27,626 nt of DNA, taken from contig JBKKCR010000254.1 of the NCBI GenBank assembly GCA_046712825.1, forward strand, positions 1-27,626, given 5' to 3'. Origin of the DNA: DATFGK01 sp046712825 (lineage in GTDB: Bacteria > Actinomycetota > AC-67). Shown here in pieces: positions 7,484-14,972 of this stretch; within the stretch, counting starts at the first letter, position 1; the number at the start of each line of letters is the position of its first letter. The notes beneath the pieces were generated by a model that was not told the origin of the DNA, ran no database searches, and saw only the letters and a program-made list of their open reading frames with translations. The translations under genes were made by a program, and so were the position numbers.

Positions 7484-7897
7484 ATGCCGAAACAGCGCCG
7501 ATCCACGATCCGTGTCGTGATCGCGAAACCGGGCCTCGACGGTCACGATCGCGGCGCGAAGATCGTCGCTCGCGCGCTCCGCGATGCAGGCATGGAGGTC
7601 ATCTATACCGGGCTGCACCAGACCCCGGAGATGATCGTCGAAACGGTCATCCAGGAGGACGCCGACGCGGTCGGGCTTTCGATCCATTCGGGCGCGCATA
7701 TGACGCTATTCCCTCGGGTCGTCGAGCTTCTCCGTGAGCGCGACGCCGGTGATGTCCTGGTCTTCGGCGGCGGGATCATCCCGCGTGAGGACATCATCGC
7801 CCTGAAGGAGAAGGGGATCGCCGAGATCTTCACGCCGGGAGCGACGACGACGGCGATCGTCGACTGGATCAAGCAGAGAGTAGGAGCCGCAGCGTAG
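7484..7897 (+). CDS. B12-binding small subunit of methylmalonyl-CoA mutase
   Basis: A 137-residue stand-alone cobalamin-binding domain. The axial-ligand motif D-G-H-D-R-G (D-x-H-x-x-G) puts the cobalt-binding histidine at residue 21, with G-L-S-I-H-S-G near 70 and the later G-G-G-I-I-P loop. This is the size and pattern of the small subunit of two-part methylmalonyl-CoA mutases, which interconvert methylmalonyl-CoA and succinyl-CoA with a separate catalytic TIM-barrel subunit that is not in this window. The stop codon TAG is directly followed by the sucC ATG, so the gene heads an operon with succinyl-CoA ligase; the context fits propionate or odd-chain/branched-chain carbon entering the TCA cycle. 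A related acyl-CoA mutase specificity (isobutyryl- or ethylmalonyl-CoA) cannot be excluded from the B12 domain alone. Confidence 0.88.
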   Translation: MPKQRRSTIRVVIAKPGLDGHDRGAKIVARALRDAGMEVIYTGLHQTPEMIVETVIQEDADAVGLSIHSGAHMTLFPRVVELLRERDAGDVLVFGGGIIPREDIIALKEKGIAEIFTPGATTTAIVDWIKQRVGAAA

Positions 7898-9052
7898 ATG
7901 GATCTCTTCGAGTATCAAGCCAAAGAGCTCTTCCGGAAGTTCGGCATGGCCGTGCCCGACGGCAAGGTCGCAGCCTCACCCGCGGCCGCGGAGAAGGTTG
8001 CGCAGAAGGTCGGCGGGCGCGTCGTCGTGAAGGCACAGGTGCAAGTCGGCGGCCGCGGCAAGGCCGGTGGGATCAAGCTCGCCGACGACCCTGCGGGTGC
8101 GAAAGCCGTGGCCGAGCAGATCCTCGGGATGGACATCAAAGGTCACAAGGTTCGTCGGGTGCTCGTCGAGCAAGCCGGCGACATCAAGTCGGAGTTCTAC
8201 GCCTCGTTCCTGCTCGACCGGACCGCGAAGGCGTACCTCGGGATGATGAGCGCGAAGGGTGGCGTCGACATCGAGGAGGTTGCCGCAACCGATCCGGAGG
8301 CGATCGCGCGCGTTCACGTGTCGCCGCTCACCGGACTGCAGCCGTACCACGTGCGCGAGTTGCTGTTCGGCGCGCGGATCCCGAAGGAAGCCCACGCCGG
8401 CGCGAGCGAGCTTCTGCGCAGGATGTACGAGTGCTTCATCCAGATGGACGCCTCCCTGGTCGAGGTGAACCCGATGGTTCTCACTGGGGACGGCAAGGTC
8501 ATCGCACTCGACGCCAAGGTGTCGCTCGACGAGAACGCCGGCTATCGCCACCCAGAGTTCGAGAGGCTCTCGTCGGAGATCCCGCTCCAGAAGCAGGAGA
8601 AAGTTGCGAAGCAGAAGGGCCTCAACTACGTGAAGCTCGACGGGCGGATCGGCATCATCGGCAACGGCGCGGGGCTGACGATGTCGACGCTCGACGTCGT
8701 CGCCGAAGCCGGCGGGACCCCGGCCAATTTCCTCGATATCGGCGGCGGGGCGAACGCGGCGACGATGGCTGCGGGGATCGACCTGATCTTCAGCGACCGG
8801 AAGGTGAAGTCGCTGTTCGTGAACATCTTCGGCGGCATCACGCGCTGCGATGAGGTCGCGCGCGGCATCCTGGGAGCGCTGGACCAGCTGCCGAACCTGA
8901 AAGCGCCGATCGTGGTCCGGCTCGACGGGACGAACGCGACCGAGGGCAGGAAGATCCTCGAGGAGGCGGCTCACCCGAACATCACGATGGCCCCGACGAT
9001 GCTGGAGGCGGCCGCCAAAGCCGTCGCGCTGACGAAGGGACGCCGCGCATGA
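7898..9052 (+). CDS. sucC: Succinyl-CoA ligase, beta subunit
   Basis: A 384-residue ATP-grasp subunit of succinyl-CoA synthetase, which couples succinyl-CoA hydrolysis to ADP or GDP phosphorylation in the TCA cycle. It begins M-D-L-F-E-Y-Q-A-K-E-L-F, has the nucleotide-binding G-G-R-G-K-A-G-G-I loop at about 50-58, E-V-N-P-M-V in the metal site and the C-terminal G-N-G-A-G-L and D-I-G-G-G-A-N loops. Length is normal (about 385-390). It follows the mutase subunit with no gap and overlaps sucD by ATGA. The nucleotide preference cannot be read with confidence from motifs alone. Confidence 0.96.
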   Translation: MDLFEYQAKELFRKFGMAVPDGKVAASPAAAEKVAQKVGGRVVVKAQVQVGGRGKAGGIKLADDPAGAKAVAEQILGMDIKGHKVRRVLVEQAGDIKSEFYASFLLDRTAKAYLGMMSAKGGVDIEEVAATDPEAIARVHVSPLTGLQPYHVRELLFGARIPKEAHAGASELLRRMYECFIQMDASLVEVNPMVLTGDGKVIALDAKVSLDENAGYRHPEFERLSSEIPLQKQEKVAKQKGLNYVKLDGRIGIIGNGAGLTMSTLDVVAEAGGTPANFLDIGGGANAATMAAGIDLIFSDRKVKSLFVNIFGGITRCDEVARGILGALDQLPNLKAPIVVRLDGTNATEGRKILEEAAHPNITMAPTMLEAAAKAVALTKGRRA

Positions 9053-9921
9053 GCATCCTGCTCGACGACAACACGCGCGTGCTCGTGCAAGGCATAACGG
9101 GCTCCGAGGGGACCTTCCACACGAAGCGGAACCTCGCCTACGGCACGAAGGTGGTCGCCGGCGTGACGCCGGGCAAGGGCGGCCAGAAATGGGAGGACCA
9201 AGTCCCGGTCTTCGACACCGTTCAGGACGCCGTCGACGAAACCGCCGCCAACGCGTCGCTCATCTTCGTGCCGGCGCGGTTCGCCCAGGACGCGATCCTG
9301 GAGGCGGCGGACTCGGGCATCGGGCTCGTGGTGTGTATCACCGAGGGCATCCCGTCCCGGGACATGGCGGTCGTCTACCCCTACATCCGCGCGAAGGGCG
9401 TCACGCTGATCGGGCCGAACTGCCCGGGGCTGATCTCGCCCGGCAAAGCCAACATGGGGATCATCCCCGGCGAGATAACGGGTCCGGGACCAGTCGGCCT
9501 AGTTTCGCGCTCCGGGACGCTGACCTATCAGGTGATGTACGAGATGTTCACGCGGGGGATCGGTCAATCCACCTGCATCGGGATCGGTGGAGACCCCATC
9601 GTGGGGTCGAACTTCATCGACGTCCTGAGCCGCTTCGCCGAGGATCCCGAGACGCAGGCGGTCGTCGTGATCGGCGAGATCGGCGGCGACGAGGAAGAGC
9701 GAGCAGCCTCGTTCATCAAGGAGAACGTCGACAAGCCCGTCGTCGCGTACGTCGCCGGGTTCACGGCGCCGGAAGGCAAGCGCATGGGACACGCCGGCGC
9801 GATCGTCTCCGGCTCGAAGGGCACGGCGCAGGCCAAAGCCGAGGCCTTCGAGTCGATGGGCATCCGGGTCGGGCGTAATCCGACGGAAGTCGCGGAACTG
9901 GCGATAGCAGCACTTGACTGA
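9049..9921 (+). CDS. sucD: Succinyl-CoA ligase, alpha subunit
   Basis: A 290-residue CoA-binding subunit that carries the phosphohistidine intermediate. The N-terminus has the Q-G-I-T-G-S-E-G-T CoA-binding loop, P-G-K-G-G, then G-P-N-C-P-G-L-I, G-L-V-S-R-S-G-T-L and the active-site G-H-A-G-A-I-V-S-G with His248, matching the E. coli enzyme (His246) in position and length. The ATGA overlap with sucC implies coupled, equimolar translation of the heterotetramer. No terminator directly follows; the next strong hairpin is 140 nt downstream. Confidence 0.96.
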   Translation: MSILLDDNTRVLVQGITGSEGTFHTKRNLAYGTKVVAGVTPGKGGQKWEDQVPVFDTVQDAVDETAANASLIFVPARFAQDAILEAADSGIGLVVCITEGIPSRDMAVVYPYIRAKGVTLIGPNCPGLISPGKANMGIIPGEITGPGPVGLVSRSGTLTYQVMYEMFTRGIGQSTCIGIGGDPIVGSNFIDVLSRFAEDPETQAVVVIGEIGGDEEERAASFIKENVDKPVVAYVAGFTAPEGKRMGHAGAIVSGSKGTAQAKAEAFESMGIRVGRNPTEVAELAIAALD

Positions 9922-10060
9922 CGCATCAGAAGTGGCGGCAGAGCCAGCGGGAATATGAAGCATTCGCCCTATTGAAGGTCGGTGCCGCCGAGGATACTTT
10001 CCTGCGGAACGACACGCGGCTTAAGTGGAGGCCGCGAAGAACCAGAACCTGCGGGGGATC

Positions 10061-10091
10061 GTTAGGGCCGGCGCGAAGCGCCGGCCCTAAC
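10061..10091 (+). terminator. 14-bp perfect hairpin with a GCGAAGC apex
   Basis: GTTAGGGCCGGCGC, a three-base GAA loop, and the exact complement: a 14-bp uninterrupted stem. There is no T-tract, the following bases being CGCTTTG, so it is a terminator-like or RNA-stabilising hairpin for sucD rather than a classic intrinsic terminator. It ends 32 nt before the purN -10 element, so it would insulate purN from the sucCD operon. Confidence 0.6.
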
Positions 10092-10123
10092 GCTTTGTGC
10101 CGGGAAGTGCCATCGCCGCTCGA

Positions 10124-10129
10124 TAGGAT
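10124..10129 (+). promoter_or_regulatory. -10 element of leaderless purN
   Basis: TAGGAT, exactly six nt before the purN GTG, which puts the expected transcription start on the first base of the codon. No Shine-Dalgarno sequence is present. The same hexamer with the same spacing precedes purH. Confidence 0.6.
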
Positions 10130-10135
10130 GCGCGG

Positions 10136-10753
10136 GTGCGCGTCGGCGTTCTCCTTTCCGGCTCCGGAACCAACCTCCAAGCGATCCTCGACGAGGTGCC
10201 GGGGTCGGGAAAAACAGGCTCCGGATACGAGGTGGCCGTCGTCGTCAGCGACCGCGCCGACGCCTTCGGGCTCGAGCGCGCCCGGAGTGCAGGCGTCGCG
10301 GCGGTTCACGTCGACCCCAAGGCTCACGAGAGCCGTGAAGCGTTCAACGAGGCGCTCGCCGATGCCCTCCGCGAGCACCGCGTCGAGCTGGTCTGCCTCG
10401 CGGGATTCATGCGGATCCTCGCCCCCAACTTCATCAAGGCGTTCGAGGGGCGCATCATCAACATCCACCCGGCGCTCCTGCCGGCGTTCCCCGGCGCCCA
10501 CGCGGTGCGCGACGCGCTCGATTGGGGTGCGCGGGTCACCGGTTCGACCGTGCACTTCGCCGACGAAGAAGTCGACCACGGCCCGATACTCCTGCAAGAG
10601 GCCGTCCCCATCCTTCCCGGCGACGACGAAGCCACGCTGCACGAGCGGATCAAGGAGGTCGAGCACCGGCTCTACCCTGAGGCGATCCGGCTCATCGCGG
10701 CCGGGCGAATCAAGATCGAGGGTCGACGAGTCGTCATCGAGCCGGAGGAGTAG
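10136..10753 (+). CDS. purN: Phosphoribosylglycinamide formyltransferase
   Basis: A 205-residue folate-dependent GAR transformylase that moves a formyl group from 10-formyl-THF to GAR in purine synthesis. It shows L-L-S-G-S-G-T-N-L-Q at the phosphate site, A-G-F-M-R-I-L, the catalytic N-I-H-P-A-L-L-P-A-F segment with the Asn-His pair, and V-D-H-G-P-I-L with the third catalytic residue, Asp. Length is normal. The start is GTG (reads R-V-G-V-L next), placed at the predicted transcription start. It is followed by purH after 26 nt and then folD, which make a functional set around 10-formyl-THF. Confidence 0.96.
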   Translation: MRVGVLLSGSGTNLQAILDEVPGSGKTGSGYEVAVVVSDRADAFGLERARSAGVAAVHVDPKAHESREAFNEALADALREHRVELVCLAGFMRILAPNFIKAFEGRIINIHPALLPAFPGAHAVRDALDWGARVTGSTVHFADEEVDHGPILLQEAVPILPGDDEATLHERIKEVEHRLYPEAIRLIAAGRIKIEGRRVVIEPEE

Positions 10754-10767
10754 CCGCCCCCAACGGT

Positions 10768-10773
10768 TAGGAT
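10768..10773 (+). promoter_or_regulatory. -10 element of leaderless purH
   Basis: TAGGAT in the 26-nt purN-purH gap, six nt before the purH GTG. purH can therefore be transcribed on its own although it is positioned as the second gene of a purN operon. No ribosome-binding site is visible in the gap. Confidence 0.6.
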
Positions 10774-10779
10774 GAGCAA

Positions 10780-12318
10780 GTGCCCGACCTGATCCCGGTG
10801 AAACGAGCGCTCGTTTCGGTCTCCGACCGCGCGAGCCTTGCACCATTCTGCGCCGGACTTGCGGAACTCGGCGTCGCGATCGTCGCGACCGATTCGACGG
10901 GCCGTCATCTGGCCGAGCACGGCGTATCCACGACGCCGGTCGCGGAACTGACGGGCTTCCCGGAGATGCTCGACGGGCGCGTGAAAACGCTCCACCCACG
11001 GATCCACGGCGGGATCCTCGCCAACCGCGACGAGCCCGAGCATCTGCGGCAGCTCGCGGAGGCGGGGATCGAGCCGATCGATCTCGTGGTCGTGAACCTG
11101 TATCCGTTCCGTGAAACGGTGGCGAAGGGACTCGACTGGCCCGAGGTCGTCGAGCAGATCGACATCGGCGGGCCGACGCTCGTGCGTGCCTCGGCGAAGA
11201 ACCACTCGGGAGTCGGGATCGTCGTCGATCCAGCACGCTACGACGAGGTGCTCGCCGAGTTGCGTGAGAAGGGCGGGCTGTCCGGGAAAACGCGACGCAC
11301 GCTCGCCGCAGAGGCCTTCGCGCACACGGCCGCCTACGACGCGGCGATCGCCCGCTGGATGGCGCGAGAGGAGACGTTCCCGCAGCGGCTTTCCATCGCG
11401 TTCGAGCGCGTCATGGAGCTCCGTTACGGCGAGAACCCGCACCAAGCGGGTGCCCTCTACGCGGCCGAGGATGCCGGGCCCGGCTCACTGTCCCGCGGCC
11501 GCCAGCTGCAGGGCAAGGAGCTGTCCTTCAACAACCTGCTCGACCTCGACGCAGCCTGGCTCGCCGCGAACGACTTCGTCGGACCGGCCTGCGTCATCGT
11601 CAAGCACGCGATCCCGTGCGGCGTGGCGGTGGGCGACACCGACGCCGCCGCCTATGAGCGCGCCCTGGAATCCGATCGGGTCTCCGCGTTCGGCGGGGTG
11701 GTCGCGTTCAACCGCGAGGTGTCCGAGGCCGGCGCGCGCGCCATGGCCGAGGTCTTCACCGAATGCATCGCGGCACCCGGCTTCTCCGACGGCGCGCTAC
11801 GGCTCTTCGAGGAGAAGAAGAATCTCCGGCTCCTTCTCGTGGACGGCAAGCCGGATCCCGCGTACACGGGGCGGTGGATCTCGGGCGGCCTGTTGCTTCA
11901 AACGGCCGACGCTGCGGCGGAGGAGCGGGCCGACTGGCGCGTCGCAACGAAAGCTCAACCCACCGAGGAGCAGTGGCAGGACCTCGAGTTCGCCTGGCGC
12001 GCCTGCAAACACGTTCGCTCGAACGCGATCGTGTTCGCCTCCGGCGGCGCGACCGTCGGGATCGGCGGCGGACAGACCAGCCGCGTCGACGCGGTGGAGA
12101 TCGCCGCGAAGAAGGCCGGCGATCGCGCGAAAGGGGCGGTGATGGCCTCAGACGCGTTCTTCCCCTTCCGCGACGGGCTCGACGCCGCGGCCGCCGCCGG
12201 CGTCGCGGCCGCCATCCAGCCCGGCGGCTCGTTGCGCGACGATGAGGTCGTCGCCGCGGCCGACGAGCACGGCATCGCTATGGTCTTCACCGGCGTACGA
12301 CACTTCCGTCACGGCTAG
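10780..12318 (+). CDS. purH: Bifunctional AICAR transformylase/IMP cyclohydrolase
   Basis: A 512-residue enzyme for the last two steps of IMP synthesis. The N-terminal MGS-like cyclohydrolase domain (about 1-190) has V-S-V-S-D-R, T-D-S-T-G-R, G-R-V-K-T-L-H-P-R-I-H-G-G and D-I-G-G-P-T-L-V-R-A-S-A-K-N. The C-terminal transformylase domain has L-R-Y-G-E-N-P-H-Q, the catalytic Lys-His in V-K-H-A-I-P-C-G and the A-F-G-G-V-V-A-F segment, and it ends T-G-V-R-H-F-R-H. Length is typical. It uses 10-formyl-THF, made via FolD encoded next. The start is GTG at 10780 in a leaderless context. Confidence 0.97.
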   Translation: MPDLIPVKRALVSVSDRASLAPFCAGLAELGVAIVATDSTGRHLAEHGVSTTPVAELTGFPEMLDGRVKTLHPRIHGGILANRDEPEHLRQLAEAGIEPIDLVVVNLYPFRETVAKGLDWPEVVEQIDIGGPTLVRASAKNHSGVGIVVDPARYDEVLAELREKGGLSGKTRRTLAAEAFAHTAAYDAAIARWMAREETFPQRLSIAFERVMELRYGENPHQAGALYAAEDAGPGSLSRGRQLQGKELSFNNLLDLDAAWLAANDFVGPACVIVKHAIPCGVAVGDTDAAAYERALESDRVSAFGGVVAFNREVSEAGARAMAEVFTECIAAPGFSDGALRLFEEKKNLRLLLVDGKPDPAYTGRWISGGLLLQTADAAAEERADWRVATKAQPTEEQWQDLEFAWRACKHVRSNAIVFASGGATVGIGGGQTSRVDAVEIAAKKAGDRAKGAVMASDAFFPFRDGLDAAAAAGVAAAIQPGGSLRDDEVVAAADEHGIAMVFTGVRHFRHG

Positions 12319-12349
12319 CCGAAACCGACCAGACGTTGGAGGAACGACG

Positions 12350-13201
12350 ATGACGGCGCGGATCCTTGACGGAAAGTCGATCGCCGCAGAGGTTCGGGCC
12401 GACGTCGCCGAGCATGTAGCCAAGCTCGTCGGCCCGCCGGGCCTCGCCGCGGTGCTCGTCGGGGAGGACCCCGCGTCGCACGTGTACGTGGGACAGAAGC
12501 GGAAGATGGCGGCCGAAGTCGGGATCGCCTCGATCGATGCGGACCTTCCCGCATCCGTTTCGCAGGCCGAGCTGATCGACCGGGTTCGCGTCCTGAACGA
12601 GAACCCGATGGTGCACGGGATCCTGGTGCAGCTGCCGCTTCCCGATCACATCGATCCGATCGTCGTTCAGGAAGCGATCGATCCTCGCAAGGACGTGGAC
12701 GGGCTCCACCCCGAGAACCAAGGGCTGCTGTCGCTCGGCCGGCCGCGGTTCATCCCGTGCACTCCGGCCGGCTGCGTCGAGATCCTCGAGCGGTCCGGGA
12801 TCGAGCTGGACGGCAAGCGGGTCGTCGTGATCGGACGGTCGAACCTCGTCGGCCGGCCGTTGAGCATGCTGCTGGGCTTGAAGGCGCCGGGCCTCAACGC
12901 GACCGTCACGGTCTGTCACACGGGGACCCAGGACATCGGGGCTTACACACGCGCGGCGGAAGTGATCTTCGTCGCCGCCGGCCGGCGCAACACGCTGACA
13001 GCCGACATGGTTTCGCCGGGCGCCGTGGTAATCGACGTCGGAACCAATCGCAACGAAGAGGGGAAGCTGGTCGGCGACGTGGACTTCCCCGCAGTAGCCG
13101 AAGTGGCCGGAGCGATCACGCCCGTGCCGGGCGGCGTTGGGCCAATGACTGTCGCTATGCTGCTGATGAACACCGTCCGCGCGGCCGAGGGGCTCGTCTG
13201 A
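12350..13201 (+). CDS. folD: Methylenetetrahydrofolate dehydrogenase/cyclohydrolase
   Basis: A 283-residue bifunctional enzyme that interconverts 5,10-methylene- and 10-formyl-THF, feeding PurN and PurH encoded just upstream. Motifs: the catalytic lysine in Y-V-G-Q-K-R-K, H-G-I-L-V-Q-L-P-L-P, K-D-V-D-G-L-H-P-E-N, P-C-T-P-A-G, V-I-G-R-S-N-L-V-G-R-P at the NADP site, and the C-terminal P-V-P-G-G-V-G-P-M-T. An in-frame extension upstream overlaps purH, but ATG 12350 has a good ribosome site (GGAGG at 12338-12342) and gives the normal N-terminus. Its stop overlaps the next gene as CTGA. Confidence 0.96.
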   Translation: MTARILDGKSIAAEVRADVAEHVAKLVGPPGLAAVLVGEDPASHVYVGQKRKMAAEVGIASIDADLPASVSQAELIDRVRVLNENPMVHGILVQLPLPDHIDPIVVQEAIDPRKDVDGLHPENQGLLSLGRPRFIPCTPAGCVEILERSGIELDGKRVVVIGRSNLVGRPLSMLLGLKAPGLNATVTVCHTGTQDIGAYTRAAEVIFVAAGRRNTLTADMVSPGAVVIDVGTNRNEEGKLVGDVDFPAVAEVAGAITPVPGGVGPMTVAMLLMNTVRAAEGLV

Positions 13202-14493
13202 CCGAACGCTCCTTTCCCGACGGCTTCCTCTGGGGGTCGGCCGGCGCCGCCCACCAGACCGAGGGGAACAACACCAACTCCGACTGGTGGGCGCACGAGC
13301 ACAAGCGCAAGACGAACGCGACCGAGAAGAGCCTCGGCGCGTGCGACTCGTATCACCGGTTCGCCCAGGACTGGAGGATCGTCGCCGACTCGGGACAGAA
13401 CGCTGTGCGCCTGTCGATCGAGTGGGCTCGTATCGAGCCGACGCCGGGCGAGTTCTCGAGCAAGGAGCTCGACCACTACCGTGAGGTGATCGGAACCGCG
13501 CGCGACCTCGGTCTGACGACCTCGGTCACGCTCCACCACTTCACCAACCCCAACTGGTTCGCGAAGCGGGGTGGCTGGGACTCGGACGAGGCAGTCGATG
13601 TCTTCGGGCGCTACGTGCGCACGGCCGCGGATGCGCTCGGCGATCTGCTGCAGATCGTGAACACGATCAACGAGCCGTCCGTCGTCGCCGTCGTAGGGCA
13701 TCTCATGGGTTTCTTCCCGCCGCGCGTGAACGACGTACAGGCGACGCATCGGGTAACGGTCAACCTCCTGAAGGCTCACGCGGCCGCGGCTGAGGCGGTG
13801 CGGGGCTCGTCCGACGCTCTGATCGGGCTTCCGCTGTCGGTGCTCGATTTCTTGCCGACCGAGGACACAGCTCTGGGGTGGCACGCCCGCGACTTCATGC
13901 ACTGGTCGTGGGTCGGCGTGTGGCTGGAGGCGCTGCGGACCGGCGAAACGCGCGGGCTATCGGTCCCCGATGAGACGATCGCGGGACTCGGCCGCAACGA
14001 CGATTTCGTCGGCATCCAGTACTACTCGCGATTCGACGTTCATCCGGCTGCGCTCCAAGCCGCAGGCTCGGCCGCCGACGCGGTGCCCAACCCCGTTGGG
14101 ACGCGGCCGGCTTTGCCGGGCGTTGGCGGCGACGAACGCCGCACGCAGATGGGGTGGCTCTGGCACCCAGCCGGACTGGGGACCGTGATCGACGAAGTGT
14201 CCGAGGTCACCGGGCTTCCGGTCCAGATCACTGAGAACGGCATCGCGACCGCCGACGACGACGAGCGGATCGAGTTCGTGCGGCTGCACCTCGAGCAGGT
14301 CCACGACGCGATCGCCCGAGGGCGGGACGTGCGCGGCTTCTTCTACTGGTCGACGCTCGACAACTTCGAGTGGAACGACGGGTACCGGCCGACGTTCGGG
14401 CTCATCGGGGTCGACCGCCGAACCATGGAGCGCACCCCGAAGCCGAGCCTCGCGTGGTACGGCAACGTGGCGCGAACGAACCGCCTCGGCTGA
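13198..14493 (+). CDS. GH1 family beta-glycosidase
   Basis: A 431-residue glycoside hydrolase family 1 retaining enzyme. It begins with F-P-D-G-F-L-W-G-S-A-G-A-A-H-Q-T-E-G, the classic GH1 start, has the acid/base Glu159 in T-I-N-E-P and the nucleophile Glu346 in I-T-E-N-G, and ends with F-E-W-N-D-G-Y. There is no signal peptide, so it is cytoplasmic and probably acts on imported beta-glucosides or -galactosides. No ATG, GTG or TTG lies in frame between the folD coding end and the conserved start. The only start that fits is CTG at 13198 overlapping the folD stop as CTGA. A frame continuing upstream through folD is a shadow. An Arg replaces nothing obvious in the catalytic core. A sequencing error at the start is the alternative. 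Confidence 0.9.
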   Translation: MTERSFPDGFLWGSAGAAHQTEGNNTNSDWWAHEHKRKTNATEKSLGACDSYHRFAQDWRIVADSGQNAVRLSIEWARIEPTPGEFSSKELDHYREVIGTARDLGLTTSVTLHHFTNPNWFAKRGGWDSDEAVDVFGRYVRTAADALGDLLQIVNTINEPSVVAVVGHLMGFFPPRVNDVQATHRVTVNLLKAHAAAAEAVRGSSDALIGLPLSVLDFLPTEDTALGWHARDFMHWSWVGVWLEALRTGETRGLSVPDETIAGLGRNDDFVGIQYYSRFDVHPAALQAAGSAADAVPNPVGTRPALPGVGGDERRTQMGWLWHPAGLGTVIDEVSEVTGLPVQITENGIATADDDERIEFVRLHLEQVHDAIARGRDVRGFFYWSTLDNFEWNDGYRPTFGLIGVDRRTMERTPKPSLAWYGNVARTNRLG

Positions 14494-14505
14494 GAACCGC
14501 CGGGG

Positions 14506-14970
14506 CTAGTCGTAGTCGCCGGCTTCGATCCGCTTCAAGCGACGCTCGCGAACGAGCATCGAGGCTTCGACGAGCTCGTGGAGACGGTCCGGCTCGTGCA
14601 ACGCACCGGCCAGCACCCCGGTGAGGTCGCGCTGGGAGATCATCCCCACTACCTTCGATCCCTCGAGGATCGGGAGGTGGCGGATCCACTTCGTGGCCAT
14701 GATGTTGGCCGCTTCCTTCAGCGTCGTCATCGGGCCGATCGTGACGATGTCCGTCGTCATGATGTCCTTGAGCGACGTCTCCTTCGGATCGAGCCCTTGA
14801 GCGATCGTCTTCACGACGTCGCGCTCGGTGACGATCCCGACCAGCCGATCGCCATCCATGATGAGCATCGAGCTCGTCTGCGCGTGCCGCATCTTGTCGC
14901 ATGCCTGGGCGAGCGTGTCGTCGGCGGAGTCGGTCACCGCCGCCTTGGTCATGATCTCTGAGATCTTCAT
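14506..14970 (-). CDS. Twin CBS-domain protein
   Basis: A 154-residue protein made of two CBS motifs (about residues 4-60 and 68-125) and a charged C-terminal helix. It starts M-K-I-S-E-I-M-T, and the second repeat begins L-K-D-I-M-T-T-D; each has the V-G-I-V/I-S-x-R-D-x-V pattern (V-G-I-V-T-E-R-D-V-V and V-G-M-I-S-Q-R-D-L-T). CBS pairs bind adenine nucleotides or SAM and act as energy sensors. It follows the citrate synthase stop after 2 nt with a GAGG about 8 nt ahead of the ATG, inside the gltA end, so it is co-translated with gltA. A role in controlling citrate synthase or carbon flux is inferred from position only. Confidence 0.9.
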   Translation of the reverse strand: MKISEIMTKAAVTDSADDTLAQACDKMRHAQTSSMLIMDGDRLVGIVTERDVVKTIAQGLDPKETSLKDIMTTDIVTIGPMTTLKEAANIMATKWIRHLPILEGSKVVGMISQRDLTGVLAGALHEPDRLHELVEASMLVRERRLKRIEAGDYD

Positions 14971-14972
14971 GG

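Larger units (their letters stand above)
9922..10135. other. 214-nt gap between sucD and purN
   Basis: No coding frame of believable length was found; an ATG at 9956 gives only six codons. Its right half carries the strong hairpin at 10061-10091 and the purN -10 element. The left half (9922-10050) shows no clear structure. Confidence 0.5.

Noticed and set aside
7898..9921. Idea that sucCD might be malyl-CoA or citryl-CoA synthetase subunits
   Set aside because: Lengths, the His248 context and the N-terminal loops fit ordinary succinyl-CoA ligase.
9926..11236. 436-codon minus-strand frame opposite purN and part of purH
   Set aside because: Shadow translation; both genes on the plus strand have complete families of motifs.
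12757..13197. Upstream extension of the GH1 frame through folD
   Set aside because: The extension is Arg-rich shadow of folD. The GH1 fold begins right after the folD stop.
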